A stretch of 64,000 nucleotides of DNA from Diphasiastrum complanatum (lineage: Eukaryota; Streptophyta; Lycopodiopsida; Lycopodiales; Lycopodiaceae), in assembly GCA_029204225.1 (NCBI GenBank), contig CM055106.1:21337285-21401284 (forward strand). The letters are read 5' to 3'. The notes under the pieces were generated by a model that saw nothing but the letters and a program-made list of their open reading frames with translations, had not been told where the DNA came from and did no database searches. Of this stretch, positions 11,329 through 23,798 are shown piece by piece (the stretch's first letter is position 1; the number at the start of each line of letters is the position of its first letter). A program made the translations under genes and the position numbers.

Positions 11329-11595
11329 AAGGGAAACTTCTCTAGTACTATTTTTGAATTTTGGTCTATCATATCTAGCTACTGTCAAAATTTCTGAAAG
11401 ATTTTGTTATAGTTTGATATTGATTCTGAGAAATTTATATTTCTAGAGTGTTGATCACTTGATCAAGATCTTTTTTCCAAAATCAAAATATGATTGAAAT
11501 CAAGTGATAAAGTTTTTTCCAAATATGATCAGAGATAGGAGTTAATTGAAAAATATAGATCCAATCTCATTGTTCTTTTGAAGTGATTTGGAAGA

Positions 11596-11739
11596 ATGTT
11601 TGATTCAGATAATGAATATGAGATACCCGATTCTCCGATCATTTTTCCACAAGTTATTGTTAGAAGATCACCTCGTCTAGAGTTACCAAATTATAATGGG
11701 TTATTTGATCTAGTATTGGCAAATATTTCTAAGCCTTAG
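11596..11739 (+). pseudogene. Gag-like N-terminal fragment, 47 residues
   Basis: The ATG at 11596 opens an acidic start (MFDSDNEYEIPDSP) with an RRSPRL motif, the style seen near the start of plant gypsy polyproteins, and stops at 11737-11739. It lies 1.3 kb behind the tRNA-Asp primer site on the same strand, the expected place for gag. It is truncated. Confidence 0.4.
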
Positions 11740-11749
11740 GAGAGCGGTT

Positions 11750-12420
11750 TTTGCCCATAGGCAAGCATTTTTGCTTGTTGGCAAGCATTTGCTGTCTTAG
11801 GTCAACATTTTATCCTGTTGGCGAGCATCTTCTCTATAGACGAGTATTGATCCTTAAAGTGAGCTATTTCTAGAAACACTCACTAGTGGGCCCGCCTATT
11901 TGAACCCATGAACACTTGCTCATTTCTCACACAAACACTCGTTGCTACCCAAAATCTTGCCAAATCTCCACTCGACTACCAAACCATCTCCAATCTCTTG
12001 TAGAACACGTCCACTTGGGGTGTTATTAGATTGCAATCTCAAGACAGTGATCAACATCTTTTTTCTATCTCCCGCTAATCATAGTTTTTGAGACTTTTTA
12101 AGCTTTCTTGCAAAAGTTTTGTTTGATCTTGTTTTCTCTTATTTTCTACTATTTTTGCTTGTTTTGGATGCAAACATTTCGTTTTTGATCCATTCCCAAC
12201 CGTCCCACCACTTTTCCACCTATTGAATCCCTCACACCTAGTCTTTTTTATTTTTCTCCATTGCGCACACAATATGAGTTCTTTTTCATCTTTTTCCAAA
12301 CACTTGCCATCTCGCCCAAACACTCGACCACTATCCTAAACACTCACCTTCACTAGAAAACATTCGCCCACTACACAAAACTTGTCCACTACACAAAACA
12401 CTCGCTCACTATGATAAATA
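11750..12420. repeat. Degenerate short repeats (GGCAAGCATT and AAACACTCGCCCACTAC types)
   Basis: Several GGC(A/G)AGCAT words at 11760-11830, then many CACTCG/CACTTGCC words at 11880-11960 and 12299-12410 at 15-25-bp spacing. The two sets are roughly complementary in sense (GGCAAG against CTTGCC). No coding capacity. Confidence 0.5.
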
Positions 12421-12658
12421 AAGCAAAAGTCCTTTTTTTAACCTTAACTTTCTTACCTTTGTACCTTTTCTCCACCTTTTTACCTATACACCCATTCATC
12501 CTTTTCCAAACTACCTACACCCCATATCCATCATGTTAGACCAATCCCCAAACAAACTCCCCACCTACCACAAATTGCTATAAATCTAATTTAGCTCCAT
12601 GGCTATATTTGGCAATTCAATAGTACGCTCATGGGCTAATTACATGCCACACATGACA

Positions 12659-12671
12659 CTCCCCCTACTTT
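12659..12671 (-). other. Polypurine tract and 3' LTR start
   Basis: Minus-strand AAAGTAGGGGGAG is followed directly by TGTCATG, the expected PPT-LTR junction. Confidence 0.75.
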
Positions 12672-13470
12672 AAGCATTTTTTCCCTCAAAAATGAAGGTC
12701 ATGTAGTCCTTTGTTGAGTGCCATGTTTCGTAAATCCTTTGGCAGAAGTCGATAAACATTTGGCCACCTTAAGTAAGAAACATCTTTCCATGTATAATTC
12801 TCATAAATGGCCATCGTTTGTTCGTCAGATTTCACTGCCTCAGGTTCAGCTTCCAACTTATTATTGTAGAACAAGGTTGCAGCAAAATTTCTTTGGAAAG
12901 ACCTTTGATCTACAAACTGATCTCATAGATTTGATAAGATCATTGAAGAAGAGGTTGATAAAACACAGGAAAGCCTCAAGTTGCATTTGTTCTGCATGGG
13001 TTGACAGGATCCAAGCAACATGACATTCATTAGTCTTCTTCCTCAGTATCTTCCTTGATTGGATAAGCTATCTAATACATGATGCATCCTTCTTTGTCTT
13101 TGCATCTTGTGTTGTTGCCTTATGCACTGCTTCATAATGAGAGATCTTGATTTTATTTTGAAACTCCATTGCATTTAATAAAGCATGCATTTCACATATG
13201 GATTTGTCAAATCCAATGTAGCGAAGGGATCCTTTTGGTAATCAGATTGAGACTTTGGAGCCCTAAACGTGTTATAAGACGCGTTGATTGTAATAATCCC
13301 CTATTTCTGGAATTGTTTAGCTATTGAAGGGTATTTCTGTTCATGGATCAAAGCTAATTGCATGACTGAATCCAAAGTTGTACATCTGGTTGTTTTCACA
13401 TTAGCTCCAATTTGTGGTTATAACCCATATGGATATATGGGTGTAAATGTCCATTTCGTCTAGTTTGACC
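12672..13470 (-). other. Unassigned filler between gag and PPT of the gypsy derivative
   Basis: Where protease to integrase should be, there are several short frames with no polymerase motifs, for example a 62-codon frame at 12874-12686. It could be a captured host sequence or decayed spacer. Confidence 0.35.
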
Positions 13471-14400
13471 TTAAGTGTCATAATCTTGGGCCGAGCCAAT
13501 TTGTTGAACTGAGCACCAACGTTGGAAGAACATTTTCTCTTGAAATGGATTCAAGAAAAATTCTGTACATAGTTGCTTGAATTGTAGCCAATTACAGATC
13601 GCCATTTGAATATGTGGATCAGCCTCGACTTTCTTCCACCAAACATAAGTTGGACCCTTGAAGTGAAGCACAAGCAATCTTTGCTTGGTCAGTCCTCGAA
13701 AATAACTGGAAATATTTATCCAGTTTGTGTAACCATTCTTCCACCTCTATAATATATGTGTTCCCATTGAAGTTAGTCATGAAGATTTTATCTTTAGAAT
13801 CATTACCATCCCTCGTAAACCCTTGATTCTTTTGGGCGCGATCCATAATACTCATGTGAGTATTAAAATTTATGACATTTCTATAGTGAGGTGGTAGTCT
13901 GTTTTATGACTCGAGCTCTTGTAGTACCCATTATTGTGGATCTCAAGCAGCATCACAATTAGGATGAGGCCCAAAATGTCGGAATATAATCTCAGTTGAT
14001 GTTGGTGACACATCATGACTAGATGGTTGGCCTAAAAATGGTTGGTCATCAGTTGCTATCTGCTTTCCCTTGTTATTTCCCAACGCCATGATCCTCTCTT
14101 GATGAGTGTCATAACTGACTTGCCCTGGATTATTTGATGTCGAGGCTGTCAAGGATGATGGAAGGCTAACATTAGTCTTTTCCACATTAGGATTAGCATG
14201 CAATTTCTGAGATACCAACATTTTCATCATTGCTTGTTCTTGGAATTGTCGAAATGCTATTTCATTTTGTTCACTGGCCGTTAAAACCTTTGTTAATAAC
14301 TCATCTGTTCCAACTGGACTTTTAGTTAGCAGGAATTTCTTCAGTTTTACACGTTTTCTTTTGGTGCCATTTAATTGAGCTCGATATAATGGTCACTTTT
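13471..14400 (-). pseudogene. Gypsy gag remnant with frameshifts
   Basis: The segment near 13850-13690 reads FNGNTYIIEVEEWLHKLDKY, then LFSRTDQAKIACASL; the next reads FKGPTYVWWKKVEADP and FFLNPFQEKMFFQRW. This is the typical Retrotrans_gag layout, split by a frameshift near 13620-13680. The basic N-terminal region extends up to about 14400 (...KRKRVKLKKFL..., then about 95 residues from 14230 to 13943). A stop-rich gap separates the two parts. Confidence 0.7.
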
Positions 14401-14929
14401 GCTGTTTTATTGCATAGAACTTCGAGATCACACGAAAAAGATATGGGAGTTCAAAGAATTAAAATATAAAAATCTGAATATAAAAACTTAGAAAAAGAGG
14501 TAACGGAAAAAAATAGAAAAAAATAAAATAGGAGAAATGATTACGGAAGTATAGTTATTGTACTTAGCTCGGCGAACTGAGCACTTTTTGTTCTTGAAGC
14601 AGTGAAATCCGAGATCATCTAAAAAAGTTATAATAAAAATGAAATAGATGTAACTTAGAATGAGGGTGTGAAAATGAGTCACAAAATTGAATTGGATAAA
14701 TTTCTGAAATCCTTGAAACATTGGTAGGCTCGTAGAAGATAAAGTGATAAAATAGTAAAATTCTTCGGTCGTTGAAATGGATGAGCCATGCGCTCGTGAA
14801 AGAATAAAAAAAATCGTGAAATAAAAGAAAACTTTAAAAAAATGACAAATAAAAAAAATAATATATATATAGATATCTGGTACATGCGCAAATAAATTTT
14901 TGTTCTTTTCCTGGGCGCAATGGAGGTAC

Positions 14930-15530
14930 GGGTTTTTCAAACATTGCTTTGTCAGGGGGCTTTGTAAGAATATCAGCCACCATGTGTTTGGTTGGAACGA
15001 ACTCGATTTTAAACTTCATTTCTCAACTAGATCCCTTATCAGGTGATACTTGATAGCAATGTATTTCGTTCTGAATGAAACATGGGATCCTTTGTTAGGT
15101 GTATGGCAGATGTGTTGTCCATATCAAAGTCAGTGGTTTGTCATTTTTCTCTCCTAGTTCATCGAGGAATTGGTCGAGCCATGTAAGCTCATTTGCCATC
15201 TTGGCTGTCGCAACATATTCCGCTTCGCAAAACGACTGTGCAGTTATTCTCTGCTTCCTACTCTAGAGAATGGCAACATTTGTCGTTATGGTGCATCCTC
15301 CTGAAACGCTCTTGGAGTCGTCCTTTATGGATGCCCAACTCGCATCGTTGTAAGACTTCATCTGGAATCCATCATCTCTTGAGAAACAAAGACCATAGTC
15401 CTTTGTTTTTTTCAAGTATTGCAAGATCAATTCTGCAATCTTCCAATATGTGGGTCCTGAGTTAATGTTGAACTGGCTTATTCTGAATACTATAGGCGAT
15501 GTCTGGTCGTGTGTAGTCAACCAAAAACAT
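14930..15530 (-). pseudogene. Copia RNase H fragment
   Basis: The reading starts around ISQFNINSGPTYWKIAELILQ and continues as YNDASWASIKDDSKSVSGG, then EAEYVATAKMANELTWLDQF and VPTKHMVADILTKPP, the standard copia RNase H order. Stops near 15100 and 15030 break it. Confidence 0.75.
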
Positions 15531-15684
15531 TAATGAACCTATAAGCCTTCTATAACAAATTGTATGTTGGGTCGTTCATCATCTGAACTGTCACTCAGTC
15601 TGTCTGGAACTTGATTGTCTTCATGTTTCTGGTTGTCAGGGTGTGCTCCCTTTGTCAATGTCGACAAGTTGTAGTATTGCTTGC

Positions 15685-17262
15685 CTAGAATCTCATAGCT
15701 AACTGAGTCTCGTTGGCCATCATTCTTGTTTCATCGAATTTCATATCTCTGACGATTTTAATTTGATTAGTCTCCGGCAGATAGATCCTGTAATATGATG
15801 AATGTGTATCATATCCCACGAGATATCCTTGCTCGACCTTCTCGTCCAGCTTCTTCCGAACCTTGTTAGGGATGTATGTGTATGCTACGCCACCGAAGAT
15901 CTGTACATGGGCTAGATTAGGCTTATTGCCCCACCATACCTCATGTGGCGTGATGTGAGGAACGTCTGATTTCTTTGTCTTGTTCTGCAGGTAAGTGGCC
16001 GTAGCTACTGCTTCAACCCATAATGATCTTGATGCCTTTGAATAGGCCATCATACATCTTGTTGCTTCCATTAGTGTTCTATTCTTTCTCTCTTCCACGC
16101 CATTGTGTTGTGGTGTATAGGTTGCGGTCTTCTTGTGAAGGAAACCACGACTCTTGCAGAAATCAGAAAAGCGATTAAAGATATATTCTCCTCCTCTGTC
16201 AGTTCGGATCTGTTTGACCCTTTTTTCGGTCCATTTTTTTAGCCTAGTTTACATATTCTGTAAACTTATCAAGAGCTTCGAATTTGTTGTAAATGAAGTA
16301 TACGATGGCAAACTTGCTGAAGTCATCGATGAAGGTGATATAGTATCGTGAGCCTCCCACAGAGAGTACATCAAAAGGTCCACAAATATCAGAGTGTATT
16401 AGTTCTAAGAGCTCAGTTGCTTTGAACGAATCTTTGGTAAAAGGTGTCTGTGACATCTTGCCTTTGTTGCATGCATCACAGCGTGTCAATTTTGCATCTT
16501 TGACACTTACTCCTGTAAATGTCCCATTCTGACTTGCCTTGTATAGCGCTATTGGGTTCATGTGGCATAGTCTTTTATGCCATAGGAGGTCAATTGATTC
16601 ATGGGTTCTGATGAGCTTGTTCCGTTGGTAGGTGTGTATCTTCAGATGATACAGATTCCCTCTGCGTCTGCCTTGTGTGATGAGAGTGCTAGTGCTAGCA
16701 TCTATCACGCTGCATGTTTCATGTGTGAACGTGACACGCATCCCGACATCTGTTATCCTTGCTACACACAAAAGATCCTTATGTAGGGTAGGTACGTATA
16801 GGACATCGTCAAGTCGTTTGTCTCTGTCGTTGATGTACAACCATAGTGCGTCAGTTCCGTTCACTTGATGTTGCGATCCATCTCTGAGTATGATGTATTT
16901 GGATGAATCTATTTCTTGGAAGTCAGCTATCATATGTCTTGTTGTCACGAAATGTGATGTGGCACCGGAATCAAGAACAACTTCTTGAATGTCGGTTTGC
17001 AATGTAGCACATACATTTGTGCACAAGTAAGCGGATGCATTGTTGTTGTTTTCTCTCTCCTCAGCCATCCTTGAGGATTCTAGTTTCTCTACATAAGATG
17101 AGCTGTTGGAGGGCTCCTTCTTGCTTATTGTTTTCTTGTTTCTTGGGTTTTGATAGCAGTCTACTGCTATATGACCCCTTTTGTGACGATGCACACATTA
17201 GATGTTTGGATTTAACCAACATGTGTCGATGGTATGTCCATCCCGTCTGCATTTAGCGCAGG
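15685..17262 (-). pseudogene. Copia CCHC-protease-integrase region
   Basis: In order: zinc knuckle CAKCRRDGHTIDTC and a second degenerate knuckle, protease DSGATSHF, gag-pre-integrase (LLWHKRLCHMN...CDACNKGK), integrase HSDICGPF with the first Asp, TDRGGEY with the second Asp, and GVEERKNRTLMEA with the Glu. The C-terminal part reaches VGYDTHSSYYRIYLPE. A frameshift lies near 16240 in an A-run. Confidence 0.85.
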
Positions 17263-17273
17263 ATTTCCTTTCA

Positions 17274-17984
17274 CTACCTTGCGGTCTGTGTTGGGTAGGT
17301 GTCTTTGACCTTTATTCCTTGTCGGATAGTCTTTGTTGGTTGCATCCGATCTTTGGAATGACTCCCTCTTAGGATGAGGCTTTTTTCTGCGTTGATCCTT
17401 ATTGTTGTATAGAGCCTGATCAGATTCCTGTCTGTCATCATAGTGCTCTCGTGCATCGTGGGATCCTTTGCTAGCAGAGTCCGTGTGGTTTGGAAGGATC
17501 TTGGAAGGGCGCGTACTAAGTACGTCAGCTGCTTCTCCGACGAGACAGCGTGTTCTGCTCCGGCATTGTGTAAAGGAAAAAACAAGTTCTTCATGTTTCT
17601 GATGAACGTCGAGAGGTCTTTGTCGTTCCAGCGCAGATAAGTGAGTTGATCTTTCAAGTGCATGATCTGGCTACGCGGGTTGGTTTCGAATCTTGATTTC
17701 AATGCGTCCCATAGTTCTCGTGCATTTGATATTGATGCAAGATCTAGTTTAATGTTGTCTTCAATGGAGGAGGATATGACAACTACTCCTTTGTCAGTCT
17801 TTTCCTTCCATTCGTGAAGTTCTTTCCCAATAGTGGCTGGCATTTCTTCGGTCCCGTCCACCCAGGGCCAGAGTGCTTCTCCTCTCACGATGAGTGATGT
17901 CTTCACTTTCCAAGCTAAGTAGTTTGATCCATATGATTGAAGGATTATGCATATCTTTGACTGAATGCTACTTATGGATGCCAT
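17274..17984 (-). pseudogene. Copia gag (UBN2-like)
   Basis: A 236-codon frame beginning MASISSIQSK, with YGSNYLAWKVKTSL, ARELWDALKSRFE and MHLKDQLTYLRW, the usual gag layout of Tork/Tnt1-like copias. It starts about 80 bp after the primer site. The frame itself is intact; it is a pseudogene only because the element is broken. Confidence 0.8.
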
Positions 17985-18067
17985 TGTGGTCTCACAATGT
18001 TCGGTTTCTCAGCTGTTATTTATCTGGTCTCAAAAACCCTGTGGGCACTGACTTGTCAGATTAAATG

Positions 18068-18079
18068 GCTCTGATACCA
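18068..18079 (-). other. Primer binding site, initiator tRNA-Met
   Basis: Minus-strand TGGTATCAGAGC, the standard copia PBS, one base from the LTR end (TTTCCAACA). Confidence 0.9.
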
Positions 18080-18080
18080 C

Positions 18081-18669
18081 TGTTGGAAAGATCTATAAAT
18101 TACTGGAAGAGTAGAGACATGATCTCGTTATTGGAAATGTCCTACCTTCATAGATTTCTGATATACCTAGATAGAGTAGAACTCATAACTAGAGCTACTG
18201 CTTTGTCAATTAAGGTCTTACCTCTTCTAAGGTGCAGTGATCAGTTCCTGATCTTCTCCTAATTTAGTTATGATGAGCCTTTGTGAGAAATAACAAATAG
18301 AATAAGTAGCAGCTGATCTAAGAAACATTTCATAGACATGATGCATTCAAAAATTGCATATCATGGTCAAGAGATAAATAAAGATTTGCTTAATCACAGT
18401 GATTCCTAGAGCGCTGTTTGGCATACCGCACAACGCGCTATCGCAAGAGAACTCTGTCCCTTACGGATAGAATAGATGGAGTGCTTATTAGCAAATACTT
18501 CTATCTATATCTCTCTATGTCCAATCTTAGACGTGTGATTGATTCAGCTCGTCTCACATACTAGTGAACAACTTTTCATCCTCACATTCAACATCCGGTG
18601 ATTCAAACTTGTCTGTCTAAAAAATCACTCACGCACTTGTCATACATACTTATTTCTCTCTGCCATTCC

Positions 18670-18709
<40 letters not shown>

Positions 18710-18710
18710 A
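18081..18710 (-). repeat. 5' LTR of the copia element
   Basis: Starts (plus reading) with TGTTGGAAAG next to the PBS. A minus-strand TATATA word lies at about 18668-18675 and would be the LTR promoter. The outer edge lies at or beyond the TG microsatellite (18676-18706) and is not resolved. Confidence 0.5.
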
Positions 18711-21700
18711 TTAGAGAAAGGAGGTGGTCTTTAATGTAAGCGAATGATTACAAGAACTGCTAACCTACCACGTTGTCCCATTTAGTTTACTGTTAGCTTC
18801 GTTCGTGGTGTCAGTTTGCTGCCTTGGCACTTAGCTGATCGTGGGATGTGAAGTGCACCGACTTCAAGGCCATGCTTATGCATTCGTAGTCGAGGTCATT
18901 GCGGTTGGCCTTTGGTCGTTGCTGGCAGTCCACAGGAGTTAACTTGCGGCTTCCTACAAACGTCATCATTTGTTTGCTCAAAGTTGCGGTTTGCCGTTTG
19001 TTGCGAATTGTGGTTTGTTGGTCTTCGTTGTCGTTGTCCTCCACATAAGTAGCGATGTGGTTGCGATAGCAATAGGCTGTGTTTTGCGGTTTGTAAGCTA
19101 ACGACGTTTTGTGGGCGGAAACCCTGAGTTTCTTCATATGTAAGCTAATTAACAAGCACTTTCAAACATTCAATTTCCTTTTTGAAAAAGATTGGAAATA
19201 GGACCACCATGAGTATTTCCCACACAATATAATAAGGAAACCTTTATCTGGTTTTATCCAACAACCTTTTCAAATTATCCCAAGTTGAACTATTATATTA
19301 ACATATGTTTCATAATCTTTGTGTCATTTAACATTGTAAAAAGAGATCGTGTTATAATCAAACCAATGGGTATGGTAAATTTTACATGCTTTCATTTACC
19401 ATCAATGAATTTCCAAGATTTTTACAAGCAAAATAATGTTTTACAAAATTAATTGGAAGAGCATGATTGGTAGATCCTAAAATAAGAAAATTCCTACTGA
19501 TACTTATAGTGATTGAGATACGATCCATTTATTCTACTAAAAATGAACACACTCATGCATAAGTACATTCATCACCCTTTAGCTACATCACATCATACAA
19601 TAACATCAAGGTAAAAACCCCAACAAGTTAGTAGACCAGTTAGAACTAGTTCCTGCCATCCATGTATGTCATCATGCCATTAATTAAACTAAAACATTGC
19701 CAAACATATGATTCACTCTATAACACAATAAATTCATGGAAGAAAAGAACGTTGTCTTCCAATGAGTGCATCCCTGATTGTTGTAAAGCTAGTTTGGGAG
19801 CATCCATATGCTCCCAAAAAATTATGATGGGCGACCTTCCCAAACTCAAAGCAAGTCTAGAACAATCTGGCTTAATCACAAGAGTTGAGTTAGCTTGAAG
19901 ATCAGGTTTGGGCCCAGACAGCCCCTAGAGCTCACGCCCAAGAGCTAGATAAACTACCATGTCATAAAGCCCTAGAAGTATTCTAAGTCCAAAAGAGCAT
20001 GCGATATTAGAACATCACTATGTTTTAAGATTGAAAAGAGAGCTAATCTTTCAAGTTGGTATTTGTGCAATCACGTCTGGAACGGAATGAGTAGACTGAG
20101 TTGTTAAACTGATAGTTGACTATTATGTCCTACTCAGGTGCCAAAGCCACATGTATTAGAGCCGATTGCTTTGCCGGTGATGCTAGCCTTTCCTTGAGAC
20201 CATTAGATATGAGACATTGACACAAAACATTGTTGTGCATTGTGCTATTAGCAAAACTATGGGTAGACTCAATACTGGTTTGGCTGTCTAGTTTCATTTG
20301 GAGAATTGTGCCTTTGTCTACTTACTTTGTTTTGTGCATGTTTGTTTGTTCATCCTTGACCGAATTGAACTACTGGTCTCAGGTGATCTGTTTTTATTAT
20401 ATCATGTGCAAGGAGAAGAAATGGGACAATAAATTAGTATTTTGGCTAATAACTTTCCAATTGCCGAGCTGATGATGATTTGAAGGCTTCCAACATTTGG
20501 CTATCTATATGTTAAGAATACTAACCAAGGCAATATATACAATTGGTGTACTAGAGACAGTTTGAGCTTTGGAATTTTTTAACATAGCAAAAACAATACA
20601 ATAGGGGTGGTTTCAGATTGAAGAGCCCCACACATCCCTTATTCAAAATAAAACGCCTGCCCTTTTTCCAAACTAAGCTTGAGATGCCACCATGTGGCAC
20701 ATGAGATGGCAAGGGCAGTTTGTCGCATAGGGGAAATTCAAGGTAGTTATTTGTGCTTGGCTACATTGTGAGTTGCCAATTGATACTCAACTTCAATGGG
20801 CCAATCAAAAGAGCTATTTTCAAATTCCACCAAGGAGAGAAAATTTGGGGAGAATCTCATGGAGACAAAGGAGAGGAAATAGCCCTGGCAATGAAAAAGG
20901 GATGTCAGTACTCCCTAGTAAGATTTCTGTTTTTAAGTGAGATGCATGGCAAGTATTGTTGCCACTGCACTTGTGATGGTCTCTTATCTTAAACTGCCGT
21001 TAAACTACATCAATATTCAGAAGCACCGCAAGAGAAAAACATCACTTATAGCTCATACAATGTTGAGGGAAGGAGATCATACCCTCCCAGAACACAGAAA
21101 GCTTTATTTGCCTCTCGCAAACAAGTAAAGCCAGCAGAGCTAATGATATTTCTTTTTGAATTATCCGTCAACACTTGCTGCTCAGAAGCAAATATCAAGG
21201 AAATGTCAATCAACTTTGTCAACTTTATGAACAAGTTAAAAAGTGTGTCGTTGAATCTACTCTAAAAATGTAGCTGTGAGATTCAGAAGTAATTGCATGT
21301 GGCTCGGGTCCTAACACGCTCTGAATGACTAAAAAATTTAGTGGCTTTGATATATTAGTAACTTGGAAATTGTGGTGCTGTGGCAGATTTAGATGTCAAG
21401 GAATTCCTGCATTTAAAGCAGCAACCTTTTGCTGTTCAAAGAAAATAACGTATAGCAGAGATAACTGAAAAAAAATTCCTTTGAGCTACTTCAGGATAAA
21501 ATTAATACGAATAATTATGCCATTTTTGTCTTTCACTGCTGTAAAGAGTACCTTTTCTGTACTAACAGTAAGTTTCTATCTAGCTTTTGCAATATGCAGT
21601 TCACTTTGCTGCTGGCTGAAATTCGACCATCCAATTTATGCTTTCTAGACGTGCCTCTAGCCCATGTATGTAGATTATCCGATGATCTCTGCTTCACATT

Positions 21701-23490
21701 ATTTTCTTTTTGAAATTTTAATCATATAAAAGTGTAGCCTTTGAGAAAAAGGAATAATACAAGTTCACTATTCAATTGCAATCTTTGGGATAGGACCACT
21801 TAACTGTGTTCATTGTCATTGTCCAACCATGACTCATGAGGATGTTACCACCCTATCCAACAAAACACAATAGCTCATAAGAGAACTTTTTATGTGATTG
21901 CATCCATGACAGTTGAAGAGGTGTTGCACAACAATGTGACGAATCTCCACTCAGCGGCACAAAAGACATACAGAAAAAAGGAAACAATTTGATGAATAAT
22001 CAATTCGAGTTAGTAGAGTCGTTGCGCTCCAAAGATATGACCAAGGTTGACCCCTGCTCCTTTTGTTTCCCAAACAGGCTAAATAAGGCTATTGAGCACC
22101 ATCTATGTCTGGAAATTTATAATGCTGCAAACAAGGATCACTACCACAAAAATACTATCTTTCTCTCACTTTCTGCAGGTATGTTATAAGCAACCAGCCA
22201 CTAGCTGCAAAATGGTAAAAATTCTAGCAGTTATCCCTCACTACCACGTAAACTTTGTAGCAGCTTGGGCCTGAATCACTTGACTGCTATTAACACCTCC
22301 AACATGTCCTGATTCAAAGATTTTGTGAGTTCTGCCAGAAAATTCAGTTTACTGACCACGCTTGCAAGAAAAGTATTTATGAATCTGAAACCTTCAAATG
22401 GACTTTTGCATAAATTGAATCAATGGTCATGGGCAATAATTTCAAACTTACAACATAAATTTCTGAAAAGTTCATTCCATTTCTCTCGGACTATACATGC
22501 ATCATCCCTAATCAGATTTAACTAGCCAGTGTACACTATTAGATAGTTACAGGGAAAGAAATGTGTTTTGCGAGTGGTAACTCGTGAAATGAAGGCTTGG
22601 ATTACATTTTCTACATAATAGACTGTACAGATGTTTTCTGAAACAATGTGCAAATTTGAAGCACTGATTTGTTCTCTCACTACAAGAAAAATATTAGAAG
22701 ATGCTTCAGGACACCTAGAATCTCTTCTTAAACTTATGAGCTTTCAATTGCCACCGTAATGGAGGCACCTTACTTCTAGCTAAAACAATGTTATCTGGTC
22801 TTTCATTTGCAAATGGAGAGATATTCAATCACCCATGAAAATGATAAGCAAGGTCCACATTGCATTTTAACATCACTTGATGACACATCTTCTCAAAAAA
22901 TTCATCAAGCAACACGATGCTCTAGTGCTCATTTCAGCCCCAACCAACTCATGCTCTCAAAACTTGGCTTTGAAGTTGTAAAGATTTTGGGAACTTTGAA
23001 GTATGTTCTTCTGAAACTCAGATCTATTTAAATTTGATTATTGCCAAGGAGCTTCTATAAACTTTCAAGATAACAAACATGAGCAATATAATCAGCCTCT
23101 ACCAGATAAAATTCGCATTTCTGCCTTGAGGTCAACACCTAGAACCCAGAGAAATTGACTTTCTTACCACTTGCTATGCTAACAGACTTGCAACTTAACA
23201 GAATCAGAACATAGTCTTTCAAGGAGGAAACTAGATTAGAAAGTTCATCTTTTTCCCCTATCACTCAGGGGCATCAAGAATTTCAATGCAGAAATCATAT
23301 TCACATCCACTTAAAACTAGCTGCTCATCTATGATCTCATCAATGGGAACAGGGTAAGTAGTAACAAGCTTCATTTCTCATAGAAAAGAAGAGTGCAAGT
23401 CTCACAAATCCATGAATATTGGAAAAGAAATTAATACAATCAATAATGCTAAGAGAGGGGGCTGAGGTTGTTTTCACCTAGGCAACCTGT
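18711..23490. other. Long stretch without a recognisable gene
   Basis: Short frames only, none with domain signatures. A CACTACAAGAAAAA word at 22679 resembles a CACTA 5' end but has no partner. The 114-codon minus frame at 19155-18811 sits in GT/TTGCGG-rich sequence and looks like chance. This is the 3' flank of the TMEM208 gene. Confidence 0.4.
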
Positions 23491-23497
23491 GGACTAC

Positions 23498-23503
23498 TTT
23501 ATT
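23498..23503 (-). promoter_or_regulatory. Polyadenylation signal AATAAA of the TMEM208 gene
   Basis: Minus-strand AATAAA about 205 bases after the stop codon at 23706-23708. Confidence 0.5.
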
Positions 23504-23705
23504 TTAAAATTAAATGACAGAGGATGTTTGCAAAGAATTTCTGTGAATTTTGGTGAGTATGACAATTGAAATGTTTTTACTACAAGAATTTCAGTTGCAT
23601 GCAACGTCAATGAAGCATTGACAAATAAAAGAGAAGAAAACAATGAAGCATTCACAAAGCAGCAATTAGCTGATTTATAGGAGAACCTGATATATGCAAA
23701 AAACT

Positions 23706-23798
23706 TCACTTGCTTCGAAGCTTGGCAAATTTTGGCTTCCCAGCCCTTTTCTCCATCTTCTCTCTCTTGCGCCTGGACTTTTCATCTTCAGGTTCCTC
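23706..23798 (-). CDS. TMEM208: TMEM208 exon 5 with stop
   Basis: Residues 145-174, highly charged EEPEDEKSRRKREKMEKRAG followed by a basic end. Acceptor TTTTGCAG, stop TGA at 23708-23706. Confidence 0.92.
   Translation of the reverse strand, partial: EEPEDEKSRRKREKMEKRAGKPKFAKLRSK

Larger units (their letters stand above)
10268..11999 (+). mobile_element. 5' part of an Athila/TAT-like Ty3/gypsy element
   Basis: The tRNA-Asp primer site is followed by about 1.3 kb of untranslated leader with repeated AACCTTCGCC words, then a short gag-like start at 11596. No reverse transcriptase or integrase follows before the opposite-strand gypsy LTR at about 12.4-12.66 kb, so only the 5' part survives. 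A long non-coding leader is usual for this group. The right limit is approximate. Confidence 0.6.
12430..14450 (-). mobile_element. Deleted Ty3/gypsy element
   Basis: On the minus strand the order is gag (about 14400-13471), about 800 bp of unassigned sequence, a polypurine tract (12671-12659) and an LTR start TGTCATGTGTGGCATG running down from 12658. Protease, reverse transcriptase and integrase are absent. The 5' LTR is not seen; the upstream side abuts a copia element near 14.8 kb. The outer limit of the 3' LTR is not resolved. Confidence 0.65.
14834..18710 (-). mobile_element. Ty1/copia element lacking reverse transcriptase
   Basis: Reading on minus: LTR (from about 18710 to 18081), PBS (18079-18068), gag (17984-17274), CCHC knuckles (about 17260-17180), protease (DSGATSH), gag-pre-integrase and integrase (to 15685), then directly RNase H (15530-14930). 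The RT core is missing. The downstream LTR is not recognised; the element meets gypsy leader sequence near 14.8 kb. Confidence 0.8.

Noticed and set aside
14488-14940. 150-codon Phe/Ile-rich minus-strand ORF
   Set aside because: AT-rich leader/junction sequence between the copia RNase H and the gypsy gag; only its first residues are copia coding in another frame.
18811-19155. 114-codon minus-strand ORF
   Set aside because: No domain signature, lies in GT- and TTGCGG-rich sequence next to an LTR, no splice or start support.
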